Positions 26,249 through 35,129 are shown, counted from the stretch's first letter. The stretch is DNA of 64,000 nucleotides from Prochlorococcus sp. AG-363-N16 (GCA_003280135.1 QCFW01000002.1:104594-168593); one strand, 5' to 3'. Notes: generated from the letters alone by a model not told the origin. Made by a program: numbers and translations.

Positions 26249-26872
26249 ATGCCTTTTGAAAATCAACAGCGTTTAACGCGCAGACGTAGTTCAGCTGGAC
26301 CAACACCTCCTAGGCGTCCATTAGGGAATGTTCCAAATGTAGATAATCGCCAAGGACCTAGACCTACCTTTTTGACTTTAAGGGATCATGGAAAGGTTTA
26401 CGTTGCTGATTTGCCCAATCTTTCTGATGGACAATTGTCTCATGTTTTTAAGGAAGCAGAAGAAGTCCTTGAGAGTCTTCAAAGAAGAATTACTGATTTA
26501 GAAAATGATCCAGATAATGCTTCAAAAGATAATGACACTCTAATTAAGGCCTCTACCAAGCATGAAGTTACTTTGAGGTTTATTCGAGCTATTGAAGATG
26601 AGCAAGCACATCGGAAAAATAATCCTGCCCTAAAGGACGCAGCATCTGAGTCTTTACCAAGAACATTTTTAGAAATAGCGCGTCATCGTTTACCAGGCGC
26701 AACTTTTGATTCCTTACTTAGAGAAGCTCTTGATGCTTGTTCTAAAGAAGAAGATGGTGCAAAGAAGGTAAATGATGACAAGGACTCTAGTAATTCTTCA
26801 TCTCAAGTGAAAATTGTTGACTTGCCGTCTCAAACCGTTCTGCCTGTTGTGATGACTAATGATGAAGACTAA
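26249..26872 (+). CDS. Conserved marine cyanobacterial protein, unknown function
   Basis: A 207-residue soluble protein. It starts with a Pro/Arg-rich low-complexity N terminus (RRRSSAGPTPPRRPLGN), followed by a folded-looking part (FLTLRDHGKVYVADLPNLSDGQL), a coiled-coil-like helix (FKEAEEVLESLQRRITDLEN), and an acidic, Ser/Asp-rich tail after about residue 170 with NDDKDSSNSSS. No catalytic motif is evident. It starts with ATG and sits downstream of purM on the same strand with a 134-base spacer. Function unknown. Confidence 0.7.
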   Translation: MPFENQQRLTRRRSSAGPTPPRRPLGNVPNVDNRQGPRPTFLTLRDHGKVYVADLPNLSDGQLSHVFKEAEEVLESLQRRITDLENDPDNASKDNDTLIKASTKHEVTLRFIRAIEDEQAHRKNNPALKDAASESLPRTFLEIARHRLPGATFDSLLREALDACSKEEDGAKKVNDDKDSSNSSSQVKIVDLPSQTVLPVVMTNDED

Positions 26873-26881
26873 ATTTTCTTT

Positions 26882-27049
26882 ATGAAAAAAACTCTTAAGG
26901 ATGAAAACTACCTTTGCACAAGCAAAAATAATAAAAATCATTTAAGTAGTAAATTACAAAATAACATAATCCTTTGCAATCACTGTAAAAGAACTAAAAA
27001 TAATGGTGTCCGTTGCCTTGGTATGTGCATCTCAGATAGTAATTATTAA
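26882..27049 (+). CDS. Small Cys-rich protein (zinc-ribbon-like), unknown function
   Basis: A 55-residue ORF starting with ATG at 26882, nine bases after the previous stop, on the same strand. Its C-terminal half carries CNHCKRTKNNGVRCLGMC, two cysteine pairs in a CxxC-x10-CxxxC arrangement that could bind one zinc ion, followed by an ISDSNY tail. The N-terminal 30 residues are Lys/Asn-rich. The cysteine pattern and the position close behind 26249-26872 suggest a real gene. I have a sense of similar tails in other marine picocyanobacteria but could not check. Confidence 0.6.
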   Translation: MKKTLKDENYLCTSKNNKNHLSSKLQNNIILCNHCKRTKNNGVRCLGMCISDSNY

Positions 27050-27087
27050 GACTATCTTTATTAATCTTTTGAAAGCTTCAATATTGA

Positions 27088-27219
27088 TTACCCAGAGAAT
27101 GGGAAGAATACCTTCTCAAAACCTAATAGAGCTCCAAGACAGGCAATGATAAATGCTGAAATTTGCACAACAGCAAAAAGACCATACAGATTCTCTTGTG
27201 GTTGAACTCTTGGTGCCAT
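27088..27219 (-). CDS. Small single-pass membrane protein, unknown function
   Basis: A 43-residue ORF on the minus strand from an ATG at 27219. It has a short polar N terminus (MAPRVQPQENLYG), one hydrophobic segment (LFAVVQISAFIIACLGALL) and a short tail ending FFPFSG. This is the size and shape of the very small thylakoid subunits found in photosystem or cytochrome complexes, but it matches none that I can name (not PsbT, PsaM or PsbX). It faces the Cys-rich small gene convergently. Real gene is likely because of the clean start, membrane segment and stop. Confidence 0.55.
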   Translation of the reverse strand: MAPRVQPQENLYGLFAVVQISAFIIACLGALLGFEKVFFPFSG

Positions 27220-27451
27220 AATGATTTTTTCTGTTGAGAACTGACTATATAAGAGTATTTCATGCACGACAAAATTTCTTAATATTTTTCAAGCTCTTAT
27301 TTCTTTAAATTAAAAGCACAAAGCTTTCTTCATCTTTTTTATTAATTTGATTTGGCACTTAAAATTGGTAGGATTGAAAAAATATCAATACTTTTTAGAA
27401 GTTGAAAAATTTTTACTTTTAAGCATTTTATAAAATTTTCTATGGAATTGG

Positions 27452-27457
27452 TATAGT
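27452..27457 (+). promoter_or_regulatory. -10 box of the Yfr1 promoter
   Basis: TATAGT lies six to eight bases before the inferred 5' end of Yfr1 and fits a sigma-70-type -10 element. No strong -35 hexamer is obvious upstream. The assignment rests on position relative to the conserved RNA. Confidence 0.5.
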
Positions 27458-27462
27458 AATTA

Positions 27463-27521
27463 AGGACACTCCTCACACACTTGTCCATAAGGGCGCTACT
27501 CGTTGAGGGCGCCTTTTTTTT
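27463..27521 (+). ncRNA. yfr1: Yfr1 small regulatory RNA
   Basis: Yfr1 is a short, abundant sRNA found across cyanobacteria; in Prochlorococcus it base-pairs with porin-type mRNAs. The diagnostic unpaired motif ACTCCTCACACAC is at 27468-27480, bracketed here by GGAC and GTCC that can close a short stem, and is followed by a GC-rich terminator hairpin and a run of U. Predicted length is about 58 bases, matching the known RNA. The exact 5' end is inferred from the -10 box. Confidence 0.9.
27491..27520 (+). terminator. Rho-independent terminator of Yfr1
   Basis: GGCGC at 27492-27496 pairs with GCGCC at 27509-27513 around a 12-base loop, followed by a run of eight T. This is the 3' hairpin of Yfr1 itself. 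Confidence 0.85.
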
Positions 27522-27810
27522 GCTTAATTATAAGAACGTGATTAGATCATCTTGGCTCTTAACGTTCCCATAAGAGTGCATAAAGTGAAAAATTGCTTTA
27601 GAAAAACATTTGTGCGACAACAATCTCAAGTACTTACTGCCTTTGAAAAGTATTTAGGTATGGGATATTTGCAATAATGCAGATATAAAGCGGGGACATT
27701 GACTCCCATACCGCTCACATACCGTTAATTTCGTTTGACACTTCCAACCCGCTATACATGGAGCATTGTTCTTGGAAGGGTTTTCAAGAAAATTAAACGT
27801 GTTTTAAAAA

Positions 27811-27881
27811 AGGCGGCACCCAGATTCGAACTGGGGATAAAGGATTTGCAATCCTCTGCCTTACCACTTGGCCATGCCGCC
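27811..27881 (-). tRNA. tRNA-Cys (anticodon GCA)
   Basis: A 71-base cloverleaf on the minus strand. The acceptor GGCGGCA pairs with TGCCGCC, the anticodon stem AGGAT/ATCCT holds loop TTGCAAA with anticodon GCA, and the T arm contains CCAGTTCGAATCTGG. The discriminator is U, as required for cysteine tRNA. The gene lies antisense to the 5' part of the reading frame that leads into the glycosyltransferase-like gene (see findings). Confidence 0.96.
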
Positions 27882-29153
27882 GATTCTCAACAAGACTTTA
27901 CTACTGAAGAGATAGTTATTCCTAATTTCCAGAAATCTATTTTAGTTATTTCTAATGGCCATGGAGAAGATCTGGTCTCGCTTCGAATTATAGAAGCATT
28001 ACAAAATCAAAACTCTGATTTAAAAATAGAAGTTCTTCCTTTAGTAGGCGAGGGGAAAGTGTTTAACGATGCACTTTCGAAAAATTTAATTAATAAAATA
28101 GGCCCTTCATTATCTTTACCTAGTGGTGGTTTTAGTAATCAAAGTTTACGAGGTCTTATTCTAGATATTTCAGTTGGACTCCTTCAGATTACTTGGAAAC
28201 ATTGGATTTGTGTGAGATCTGCAGCAGCCAATGGAAGAATCATTATTGCAATAGGAGATTTGTTGCCATTATTTTTTGCTTGGAGTAGCGGTGCTAAATA
28301 TTTTTTTGTTGGTACTCCAAAGAGTGATTACACCTGGACGACCTCCTATGGGAAATTATTAAGTGATCATTACCATCGTTTGAAAGGAACTGAGTGGGAA
28401 TATTGGGAATGGTGCTTAATGAGATCATTAAGATGCAAGATGGTGATAGTAAGGGATAAATTGACTGCTAGAGGTTTAAGGAGTAAAGGAGTTAAAGCAT
28501 TTTCGCTTGGTAATCCCATGATGGATGGGTTTAGAAAAAATGCATGCCCAATGTCTTTGAAGAAAAGTAGACGTTTACTTTTATTGTGCGGCAGTAGAAG
28601 CCCAGAAGCCCTTGACAATTTTAGACGCTTAGTTCAGGCTGCTCAAAAAATCAGAACGGAAGAAACTCTAACACTGCTTACAGCTATTGGTTCCGATCCA
28701 AGTGTTAATGAAATTGAAAAAATATTAGTTTCATTAGGTTTTAGCAAAGCTTTAGATAATGAAATTCACGCCGATTCATTTTGGAGAAAAGATAATTATC
28801 AGATATTTATTGGTGTTGGCAAGTTTTATGATTGGGCTTGCTTGGCTGAGGTAGGTCTAGCAAATGCTGGTACAGCAACTGAACAGTTAGTTGGTTTGGG
28901 AGTTCCTTGCGTTTCGCTACCAGGAAAAGGCCCTCAATTTAAAAAATCATTTGCTATTAAACAAAGCCGATTACTTGGTGGTGCTGTCATCCCATGCAAT
29001 AATTCTAAGCAATTTGCTTTACGAGTTGAATTTTTACTATCAAATAATCACTTCCGAGAAACATTATCAATTATTGGCTCTAGACGAATGGGAAGTAAAG
29101 GAGGAAGCGCAAAAATAGCGGCAAATGTTTTAGAATTGATGTTTGATATTTAA
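27843..29153 (+). CDS. Lipid-A-disaccharide synthase-like / glycosyltransferase-type conserved protein
   Basis: A soluble protein of roughly 420 residues related to the LpxB-like glycosyltransferase-B fold proteins of cyanobacteria. The N-terminal domain opens with ILVISNGHGEDLVSLRIIEAL; later parts show IAIGDLLPLFFAWSSG, KMVIVRDKLTARGLRSKG, LSLGNPMMDG-type text and, in the C-terminal domain, GVGKFYDWACLAEVGLANAGTATEQLVGLGVPCVSLPGKGPQ. No ATG or GTG lies in frame between the tRNA-Cys gene and the conserved N terminus; the nearest TTG is at 27843, inside the tRNA on the other strand. The frame is open back to 27735. The start is therefore unresolved. The gene is real. Confidence 0.8.
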   Translation, partial: DLQSSALPLGHAADSQQDFTTEEIVIPNFQKSILVISNGHGEDLVSLRIIEALQNQNSDLKIEVLPLVGEGKVFNDALSKNLINKIGPSLSLPSGGFSNQSLRGLILDISVGLLQITWKHWICVRSAAANGRIIIAIGDLLPLFFAWSSGAKYFFVGTPKSDYTWTTSYGKLLSDHYHRLKGTEWEYWEWCLMRSLRCKMVIVRDKLTARGLRSKGVKAFSLGNPMMDGFRKNACPMSLKKSRRLLLLCGSRSPEALDNFRRLVQAAQKIRTEETLTLLTAIGSDPSVNEIEKILVSLGFSKALDNEIHADSFWRKDNYQIFIGVGKFYDWACLAEVGLANAGTATEQLVGLGVPCVSLPGKGPQFKKSFAIKQSRLLGGAVIPCNNSKQFALRVEFLLSNNHFRETLSIIGSRRMGSKGGSAKIAANVLELMFDI

Positions 29154-29164
29154 AAGTATTTTAT

Positions 29165-29434
29165 ATGGCAGGTATTAAAGAACATGATTATTTAAAAGTA
29201 TGCGCTCAATTAGCTTCTTGTTTAAGTATTAGTATTTCTGCTGCCAGCAAGAGAATTGATATCGCTGCAGCTCGCCAAGGAGCTAAAGACTTTTCTTCCA
29301 GAAAAGAGATTGCAACCGCTTTATTGAAAAAAGCACAATCCTTAGAATCTAATCAAAAAGAAGGAATGGCAAATACATTAGATCATTTGTTAGAAGCACT
29401 TGCTGAAGAGGAAAATTTTTTATTAGAAGATTAA
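29165..29434 (+). CDS. Conserved small protein, unknown function
   Basis: An 89-residue, highly helical soluble protein (SCLSISISAASKRIDIAAARQG, then KEIATALLKKAQSLES and an acidic end ALAEEENFLLED). It starts with ATG 11 bases after the glycosyltransferase-like gene and ends one base before the rnd stop on the opposite strand. Its frame is clean and codon use is normal. No domain is recognised; likely lineage-specific. Confidence 0.65.
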   Translation: MAGIKEHDYLKVCAQLASCLSISISAASKRIDIAAARQGAKDFSSRKEIATALLKKAQSLESNQKEGMANTLDHLLEALAEEENFLLED

Positions 29435-29435
29435 T

Positions 29436-30080
29436 TTAATGATCAAAGATGTTGCCAAATTTACAAATATCTAACTCTGAGAAAACTGGTATACATTTAA
29501 AGCATTTTTGAGCTAATTCGAATCTTTCTTCTCTCTCTAACATGTTTGTAAGTTTTTCTTTAGCTTGGATTAGATATCGAACATCATTAGCAGCATATTC
29601 TAATTGTTTCTTTGAAAGATTTTGATTATTTCCCCAGTCACTACTTTGGGCTTGTTTATCTAGCTCAACCTTAATCAATTCAAAGATTAGTTCTTTTAGC
29701 CCATGCCTAGGTGTATAAGTTCTGGCAATTTTACTAGCAGTTTTTGTACAAAATATTGGATTGACTTGAATATTTAAATTGCATGACAATGCTGCTACAT
29801 CGAATCTAGCAAAGTGGAATACTTTTTCAATATTAGAATTTTCCATCAGTTCTTTTAATTTTGGGGCACATTTCTGCCCTTTTTCAATTCTTATGCAAGC
29901 GACATGGTCTTCTTTGTCACAAATTTGCACTAGACATAATCGATCTCGACCATGAACTAGTCCCATGGCTTCAGTATCTATAGCAAGAATATTAGACTTA
30001 CTAAAAATGTTGAAAACCTTATCGCTAAGATCTTTCTCAAACACATTAAAGGTTCTTGGTGAAGAAGAAGAAATTACCAT
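29436..30080 (-). CDS. rnd: Ribonuclease D-type 3'-5' exonuclease
   Basis: A DEDDy-type 3'-5' exonuclease domain protein of 214 residues. The first acidic pair is in LAIDTEAMGL, the second in FHFARFDVAAL and the third with its tyrosine in YAANDVRYLI. It lacks the C-terminal HRDC domains of E. coli RNase D, as is common in the short cyanobacterial versions. Probable role: RNA 3' end trimming. The start is the ATG at 30080. Confidence 0.92.
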   Translation of the reverse strand: MVISSSSPRTFNVFEKDLSDKVFNIFSKSNILAIDTEAMGLVHGRDRLCLVQICDKEDHVACIRIEKGQKCAPKLKELMENSNIEKVFHFARFDVAALSCNLNIQVNPIFCTKTASKIARTYTPRHGLKELIFELIKVELDKQAQSSDWGNNQNLSKKQLEYAANDVRYLIQAKEKLTNMLEREERFELAQKCFKCIPVFSELDICKFGNIFDH

Positions 30081-30311
30081 AATTAAATTCTATGCAATTT
30101 AGTACTTGATAGGCTTTGGGAATTCATAGCCTTTTAAAGGCTGAATCTTTCTTTCAATGATATTCAAATTCTTGATATATAGTTGAAGTACTACCCGAAA
30201 TATGACTTTCTTCCTCAGAAAGACAATGCTTCATAGTATAACTATATGAATTTGTTTTTAATCTTTGATATTGATATGTGTCTTTTTAATTCTTTGACTT
30301 AATATTTTGAG

Positions 30312-30866
30312 ATGCAGGTTTCATATACATCAACTCTGATCTTGACAATTTTGCTAGCTATTGGGTTGGCATTTTTTTTGCGTGCAGCAAGCAAAGATCG
30401 TACAACTATTGTTGATGTTTCTTCACCATTACCTCCTTTGGAAGTATTAAATGGAATTAGTAATTGGTTGGAAGGTCGAGGTTGGAAAACAGAAGGCGGT
30501 GATCCTGATAAAAAAATACTTCGATTTAATGGAAATGTTTCATATAGTAGATCATTAGCAATCTTCCTGTCCATTTTGTGTTCTCTCGGAGGAGGGTGCT
30601 TAGGATTGGTCATTGTTCAGCTTTTTCATCTGCATGAATGGTGGCCTTTATTGTTTATTTTTATTGGTCCTTTCGCAGGTTTGTTTTATATAACAAAAGC
30701 CAAGAGAATTGAGTTTTTAGAAATTAAATTATTAACTGAATCAGAAAAGGAAAATTCTATTGTTCGATTGCGAGCTCATAGAGATGAGCTTATTGCAATG
30801 GAGAAAGAACTTGGAAATCATCTTTCTCTAAAGAGTGATGGATCTTTATTGTCATCACCCATATAA
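30312..30866 (+). CDS. Probable cofactor assembly of complex C (CCB2/CCB4-like) protein
   Basis: A 184-residue membrane protein. One membrane segment follows the start (LILTILLAIGLAFFLRAAS), then a soluble part (PLEVLNGISNWLEGRGW), then a hydrophobic pair (AIFLSILCSLGGGCLGLVIVQLF and WWPLLFIFIGPFAGLFYIT) and a charged C terminus. This layout resembles the CCB2/CCB4 family (DUF2930), which attaches heme c(i) to cytochrome b6. The call rests on overall layout and recall, not on a strict motif. The neighbouring hemF supports a heme theme only weakly. Confidence 0.5.
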   Translation: MQVSYTSTLILTILLAIGLAFFLRAASKDRTTIVDVSSPLPPLEVLNGISNWLEGRGWKTEGGDPDKKILRFNGNVSYSRSLAIFLSILCSLGGGCLGLVIVQLFHLHEWWPLLFIFIGPFAGLFYITKAKRIEFLEIKLLTESEKENSIVRLRAHRDELIAMEKELGNHLSLKSDGSLLSSPI

Positions 30867-30874
30867 GTAAGTTC

Positions 30875-31702
30875 GTGCTTACCTTTTTTTCTAAAGATAA
30901 GAAAAACCTTTTATTTTTTTTTCTGGGATTAGGTTTATATTTTTTTTTATTTATATTGACGAAGTCAAATCTTACTAATCAAAAAAAAGAAAATTACTTT
31001 AATTTAAAACCTAGAAATATTAATAATAGTAGATGGATAGGGAATAAAGTGATTGATAAGTCAGTTTCAATTTTAATTTTAGCTGGCCATGCAGATTCCC
31101 AAGGTATTGATGGTGCAGGTACTTCAGGTGAAGCTGTTTCAAAAAAAGGTCTTCAACCAATGAATAGAAAAATTACTGATGAGCTTTTTTGGAATATACA
31201 TATATCTAAAGCAATAGTAAAATTAGGGAAGACAAAAGGTTTAGATATCAGTTTTTATGATCCTAAAATTAGAACGATTATTGATCCCAATGATAAAGCG
31301 ACTAATTGGTCAGTTGGTGCTAATTATGCAAGCAAAGGAGTATATGTTTTAGAGATTCATTTTGATTCTTATGGTAACCATGGAATTGGTTCTGGCTTGA
31401 TACCACCAATTTCACAAAATCTTAACTATATTGATGAGTCTCTTGCTAATGCATTTGGTAAGTATCCTCTTTTTTTTCGAGGTGGTTTAGGTGCCCCTAG
31501 AAGACAAATTAGAATTTTAGAAATTGCTAAATTGGAAGGAGATCTTGAGCGAAATCTTAGGAATATTTACACTCGAAAGCAAACTATCCATGAAATTTCT
31601 ATGAAAGTAATTGATTCTATTTTGATTGGCTTAAATAATAAAAATGCCTTTAGTCTACAGCCTGAAAAGGATTACATTTTTCTTCCAAACCCTTATCATT
31701 AA
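30875..31702 (+). CDS. N-acetylmuramoyl-L-alanine amidase (Amidase_3-like) protein
   Basis: A secreted or membrane-anchored protein of 275 residues with an N-terminal hydrophobic segment ([17 protein letters not shown]) and a periplasmic domain. Zinc ligands of amidase_3 enzymes fit the histidine in [16 protein letters not shown], the glutamate in TSGEAVS, and the histidine in [10 protein letters not shown]. Amidases of this type cut the peptide side chain from muramic acid. Start is the GTG at 30875, just after the CCB-like gene. The last 17 codons lie antisense to the end of hemF, an unusual convergent overlap of 53 bases. Substrate is inferred from the fold only. Confidence 0.6.
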   Translation: MLTFFSKDKKNLLFFFLGLGLYFFLFILTKSNLTNQKKENYFNLKPRNINNSRWIGNKVIDKSVSILILAGHADSQGIDGAGTSGEAVSKKGLQPMNRKITDELFWNIHISKAIVKLGKTKGLDISFYDPKIRTIIDPNDKATNWSVGANYASKGVYVLEIHFDSYGNHGIGSGLIPPISQNLNYIDESLANAFGKYPLFFRGGLGAPRRQIRILEIAKLEGDLERNLRNIYTRKQTIHEISMKVIDSILIGLNNKNAFSLQPEKDYIFLPNPYH

Positions 31703-32690
31703 GCCACTCTTGAGGTTTTGTAAATAGATCAGTTAATAATTCCTCTCTAGAGCCAGATTGAGGCTTATAGCCGTATTCCCATCTTGCTAACGGAGGTAAT
31801 GACATTAAGATTGATTCGGTTCTCCCATTAGTTTGCAAACCAAAAATTGTTCCTCTATCCCAAACAAGATTAAATTCAACATACCTCCCTCTTCGATAAA
31901 GTTGAAAATCTCTTTCTCGTGAAGAGAACTTTTGACCTTTTCTTTTTTCAATAATTGGTAAATAAGAAGGTAAGAAGGCTTGGCCACAAGCTTTTGCTAA
32001 AGAGAAAAGTTCATCCCAGCTCATTGGGATTTCCCCTACTTCTTTTGCGACTTTTGCAGCTGATCCATTGAGATTTTGCCCTTTGTAAAGTTTCCCTGAA
32101 CCATCTTGGTAATCAAAGAAAATTCCTCCAACACCCCTGGTTTCATTTCGATGTTTTAGAAAGAAATATTCATCACACCATGGTTTAAAGATTGTATGAA
32201 GTTCGGGTTTTATGGAATCACAAGCTTCTTTCAGAGTTCTATGAAAATGGCGTGTGTCAGATAAATACGGGTAAAATGGTGTTAGGTCAGCACCTCCACC
32301 AAACCACCAAACTGGACCAGCTTCAAAGTAACGGTAATTTAAATGGACAGTTGGTATATATGGACTTTTTGGATGCAATACCATTGAAGTACCTGTTGCA
32401 TACCATGGATGGCCTTTAGCTTCTGGTCTTTGGTTGATTATTGATGGAGGTAACTCTTTCCCTTCTACTTCAGAAAAGTTCACACCACCTTGTTCAAATA
32501 TTTCACCTTCATTCATTACCCGTGAACGTCCTCCACCCCCTTCTGGTCTTCTCCAACTTTCTTCCTTAAAAAGGCCTTTCCCATCAATTTTTTCAAGACC
32601 TTGGCAGATTTCATCTTGTAAGGAAAGAACAAGCTCTTTTGCTTTTGCTCTTGAATTTTTTGGTGGCTTGTTAGATCTTGATGATGACAC
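31650..32690 (-). CDS. hemF: Oxygen-dependent coproporphyrinogen III oxidase
   Basis: Converts coproporphyrinogen III to protoporphyrinogen IX with O2 in heme and chlorophyll synthesis. Signature text includes [42 protein letters not shown], the [15 protein letters not shown] motif, [21 protein letters not shown] and [22 protein letters not shown] take a GTG at 32690 as start (346 residues, [14 protein letters not shown]). The frame is open upstream to a TTG at 32765, only three bases from mrp. The C terminus runs 18 residues past the usual end and overlaps the opposite amidase gene. Confidence 0.95.
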   Translation of the reverse strand: MSSSRSNKPPKNSRAKAKELVLSLQDEICQGLEKIDGKGLFKEESWRRPEGGGGRSRVMNEGEIFEQGGVNFSEVEGKELPPSIINQRPEAKGHPWYATGTSMVLHPKSPYIPTVHLNYRYFEAGPVWWFGGGADLTPFYPYLSDTRHFHRTLKEACDSIKPELHTIFKPWCDEYFFLKHRNETRGVGGIFFDYQDGSGKLYKGQNLNGSAAKVAKEVGEIPMSWDELFSLAKACGQAFLPSYLPIIEKRKGQKFSSRERDFQLYRRGRYVEFNLVWDRGTIFGLQTNGRTESILMSLPPLARWEYGYKPQSGSREELLTDLFTKPQEWLNDKGLEEKCNPFQAVD

Positions 32691-32768
32691 AGGTTTATCT
32701 CTGTATTTTCTTATTGACCTTAAGTCACTGAATCCCCTCCTAGTATTAATGACATTAGATTTCAAATT

Positions 32769-33845
32769 ATGACCACAGCTGAGGAAACAATTGAAATTTT
32801 ATCTTCAGTTAGAGATTCAGGTAGTGGCAAGTCACTGCTTGAATTGGGCTGGATTGAACCAATCAAAATTGATCCGCCACGAATAACTGTGCGTTTAAAG
32901 CTACCTAACTTTGCCCAAAATCAAAGAGATCGCATTGCAAAAGAAATCAAAGGCTTACTAGAACAATTACGGGATATTGAAAATGTACAAATTGAATTAG
33001 CTAATACCTCTAAGTCTGGTGCAATAGGCAACGCAGGGCATGGGGAAAATAAACCCCTTCAAGCTATTAAAGGAGTTAAAAATATTATTGCAATTACTAG
33101 TGGGAAGGGAGGAGTAGGAAAGAGTACAGTTGCTGTAAATCTTGCTTGTGCACTTGCAAAGAAGGGTTATAAAACTGGTTTGTTGGATGCAGATATATAT
33201 GGCCCTAATACTCCAATTATGTTGGGGGTGGCTGAGCAATTACCAGTTGTATCTGGCAGTGGAGCAGATCAAAAGATTATTCCCATAGAAAGTTATGGAA
33301 TTGGTTTAGTCTCAATGGGTTTTCTTATAGATGAGGATCAACCAGTTATTTGGAGAGGACCGATGCTAAATGGGATTATTAGACAATTTTTGTATCAAGC
33401 TGAATGGGGCGAGAAGGATTTTTTAATTGTTGATATGCCTCCTGGAACTGGTGATGCCCAGTTGTCTCTTGCACAGGCAGTACCCATGTCAGGCGTGGTG
33501 ATAGTAACCACTCCTCAGAAAGTTTCATTGCAGGATTCGAGAAGAGGATTAGCAATGTTTAAGCAAATGGATATTCCTGTTTTGGGTGTTGTTGAAAATA
33601 TGAATGTATTCATACCCCCAGATTTACCTAATAAAAAATATGAATTATTTGGTAAAGGAGGAGGAGATCAACTTGCCAATGAAAACTCGGTCCCTCTTAT
33701 TGCAAAAATCCCAATGGAGTTAAATGTTGTTAATGGTGGAAATGAAGGGTGGCCTATTGTAGATAAGTATCCAGATTCTTTTAGCGCAAAAGCTTTTGAT
33801 AAACTTGCAAATTCTATTTTGACTAATACTTTGATAAGAGTTTAA
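32769..33845 (+). CDS. mrp: Iron-sulfur cluster carrier protein, Mrp/ApbC family
   Basis: P-loop ATPase that delivers iron-sulfur clusters to apoproteins. The 358-residue protein has an N-terminal MIP18/DUF59-like domain ([24 protein letters not shown]) and a MinD-like domain with a deviant Walker [19 protein letters not shown] near residue 111, followed by [15 protein letters not shown] and [16 protein letters not shown]. The CxxC metal motif of the E. coli homolog is not evident. It is divergent from hemF and directly upstream of rodA on the same strand. Confidence 0.95.
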   Translation: MTTAEETIEILSSVRDSGSGKSLLELGWIEPIKIDPPRITVRLKLPNFAQNQRDRIAKEIKGLLEQLRDIENVQIELANTSKSGAIGNAGHGENKPLQAIKGVKNIIAITSGKGGVGKSTVAVNLACALAKKGYKTGLLDADIYGPNTPIMLGVAEQLPVVSGSGADQKIIPIESYGIGLVSMGFLIDEDQPVIWRGPMLNGIIRQFLYQAEWGEKDFLIVDMPPGTGDAQLSLAQAVPMSGVVIVTTPQKVSLQDSRRGLAMFKQMDIPVLGVVENMNVFIPPDLPNKKYELFGKGGGDQLANENSVPLIAKIPMELNVVNGGNEGWPIVDKYPDSFSAKAFDKLANSILTNTLIRV

Positions 33846-33860
33846 GGAAAGATATTTGGA

Positions 33861-35129
33861 ATGCCATTAAATAAAACAGTAAAGCGTTGCAAAAGATTTT
33901 TTCTTTTGTCGAGTAGATCCAAAGGTTTTGAATGGACTCTTTGCTTTGTTCCATTAGGACTGGTTTTTTTATCTGGTTTATTAATTGCAAGCACACAAAG
34001 GCAAGTTAATTATGCAGATTGGTATCAACATTGGTTCACAGGATTAATAGGAATAATTTTGGCTTTGTTTATAGCTCACATCCCTTTAGAAAGAATACGT
34101 TTTTTTATAATCCCTGGTTACTTCTTAACTGTTTTATCTCTTATTGCAGTTCGCTTTATAGGCACTTCTGCCCTAGGTGCTCAGCGTTGGTTGAGTATTG
34201 GAGGTTTAAATATTCAGCCTTCTGAGATAGCTAAAATTACTACAATTGTAGTTTTGGCTGCTCTCCTGGAACGACAAAAGTTTGATACTCCTTTAAATCT
34301 CTGGAAACCTTTAGTGGTTATTTTAGTGCCTTTTTCATTAGTATTTTTCCAGCCGGATCTAGGTAGCTCATTAGTTTTTGGAGCAATTCTTTTTATAATG
34401 CTTTATTGGGCAGGCATGCCACTTGAGTGGGGGATATTGATTGTTTCTTCTCTATTGACAGCTATGTTTGCAGGTACTATCTCTTGGGTTCTTTTTCTTT
34501 GGATACCCTTCTTAGGTTTTCTTGCTTATCGCTCATTACCGTATAAAAAGATCTCTTTTTTAATGTCTATTTTTTTGCATAGCCTTATTTCTTTCTTTAC
34601 TCCCTGGCTATGGATGTATGTCTTAAAAGATTATCAAAAAGATAGATTGACTTTATTTCTGGATCCTTCAAAAGATCCTTTAGGAGGAGGTTATCATTTG
34701 ATTCAGAGTACTATAGGTATTGGCTCTGGTCGGTTATTTGGTACTGGTATTTTTCAAGGACAATTAACGAAATTAAGTTTTATTCCTGAGCAACATACAG
34801 ATTTTATATTTAGTGCCTTAGGAGAAGAAACAGGTTTTTTTGGAAGTTTATGCGTAATAATTGCTTTGTTTTTTTTTATTTTACGTTTAATACATATCGC
34901 AAGAGATGCCCACAGTGACTTTGAATCTTTAGTGGTAATAGGAATTGGGACTATGTTTATGTTCCAAGTTATTGTTAATATTTTTATGACTATAGGGCTA
35001 GGCCCTATAACAGGAATACCTCTTCCTTTTATGAGCTATGGTCGTACAGCCTTATTAGTAAATTTTGCTTCTTTAGGTTTGTGTTTATCTGTTGCTCGTA
35101 GAGGAAGGTCATTTAATAGAAATTGGTGA
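33861..35129 (+). CDS. rodA: Rod shape-determining protein RodA (SEDS family)
   Basis: Polytopic peptidoglycan glycosyltransferase of the SEDS family (RodA/FtsW). The 422-residue protein has about ten hydrophobic segments with family motifs: GAQRWLSIGGLNIQPSEIAKI, a P-D pair in FFQPDLGSSLVFG (the catalytic Asp region), PEQHTDFIFSALGEETGF, and PFMSYGRTALLVNFASLG near the end. Few polar loops are long. The stop overlaps the GTG start of the histidine kinase by four bases (GTGA). Confidence 0.94.
   Translation: MPLNKTVKRCKRFFLLSSRSKGFEWTLCFVPLGLVFLSGLLIASTQRQVNYADWYQHWFTGLIGIILALFIAHIPLERIRFFIIPGYFLTVLSLIAVRFIGTSALGAQRWLSIGGLNIQPSEIAKITTIVVLAALLERQKFDTPLNLWKPLVVILVPFSLVFFQPDLGSSLVFGAILFIMLYWAGMPLEWGILIVSSLLTAMFAGTISWVLFLWIPFLGFLAYRSLPYKKISFLMSIFLHSLISFFTPWLWMYVLKDYQKDRLTLFLDPSKDPLGGGYHLIQSTIGIGSGRLFGTGIFQGQLTKLSFIPEQHTDFIFSALGEETGFFGSLCVIIALFFFILRLIHIARDAHSDFESLVVIGIGTMFMFQVIVNIFMTIGLGPITGIPLPFMSYGRTALLVNFASLGLCLSVARRGRSFNRNW

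Noticed and set aside
27552-27677. A 41-codon TTG-started frame between Yfr1 and the tRNA-Cys region
   Set aside because: Reads plausibly (RVHKVKNCFRKTFVRQQSQV) but has no clear ribosome-binding site or known match; left out as likely spurious. The bases 27522-27810 otherwise show nothing I can name.
27735-27760. TTGACA followed by TATACA as a promoter for the glycosyltransferase-like gene
   Set aside because: Only about 12 bases separate the two hexamers instead of 16-18, so this is probably coincidence.
30100-30225. A short minus-strand frame ending IQPLKGYEFPKPIKY just upstream of rnd
   Set aside because: No ATG or GTG start and length only about 43 codons; may be remnant or chance.
32700-32765. 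AGGAGG ribosome-binding site with GTG-ACT-TAA just after it, upstream of hemF
   Set aside because: The GTG is out of frame with hemF and gives only two codons; treated as chance within the hemF 5' region.
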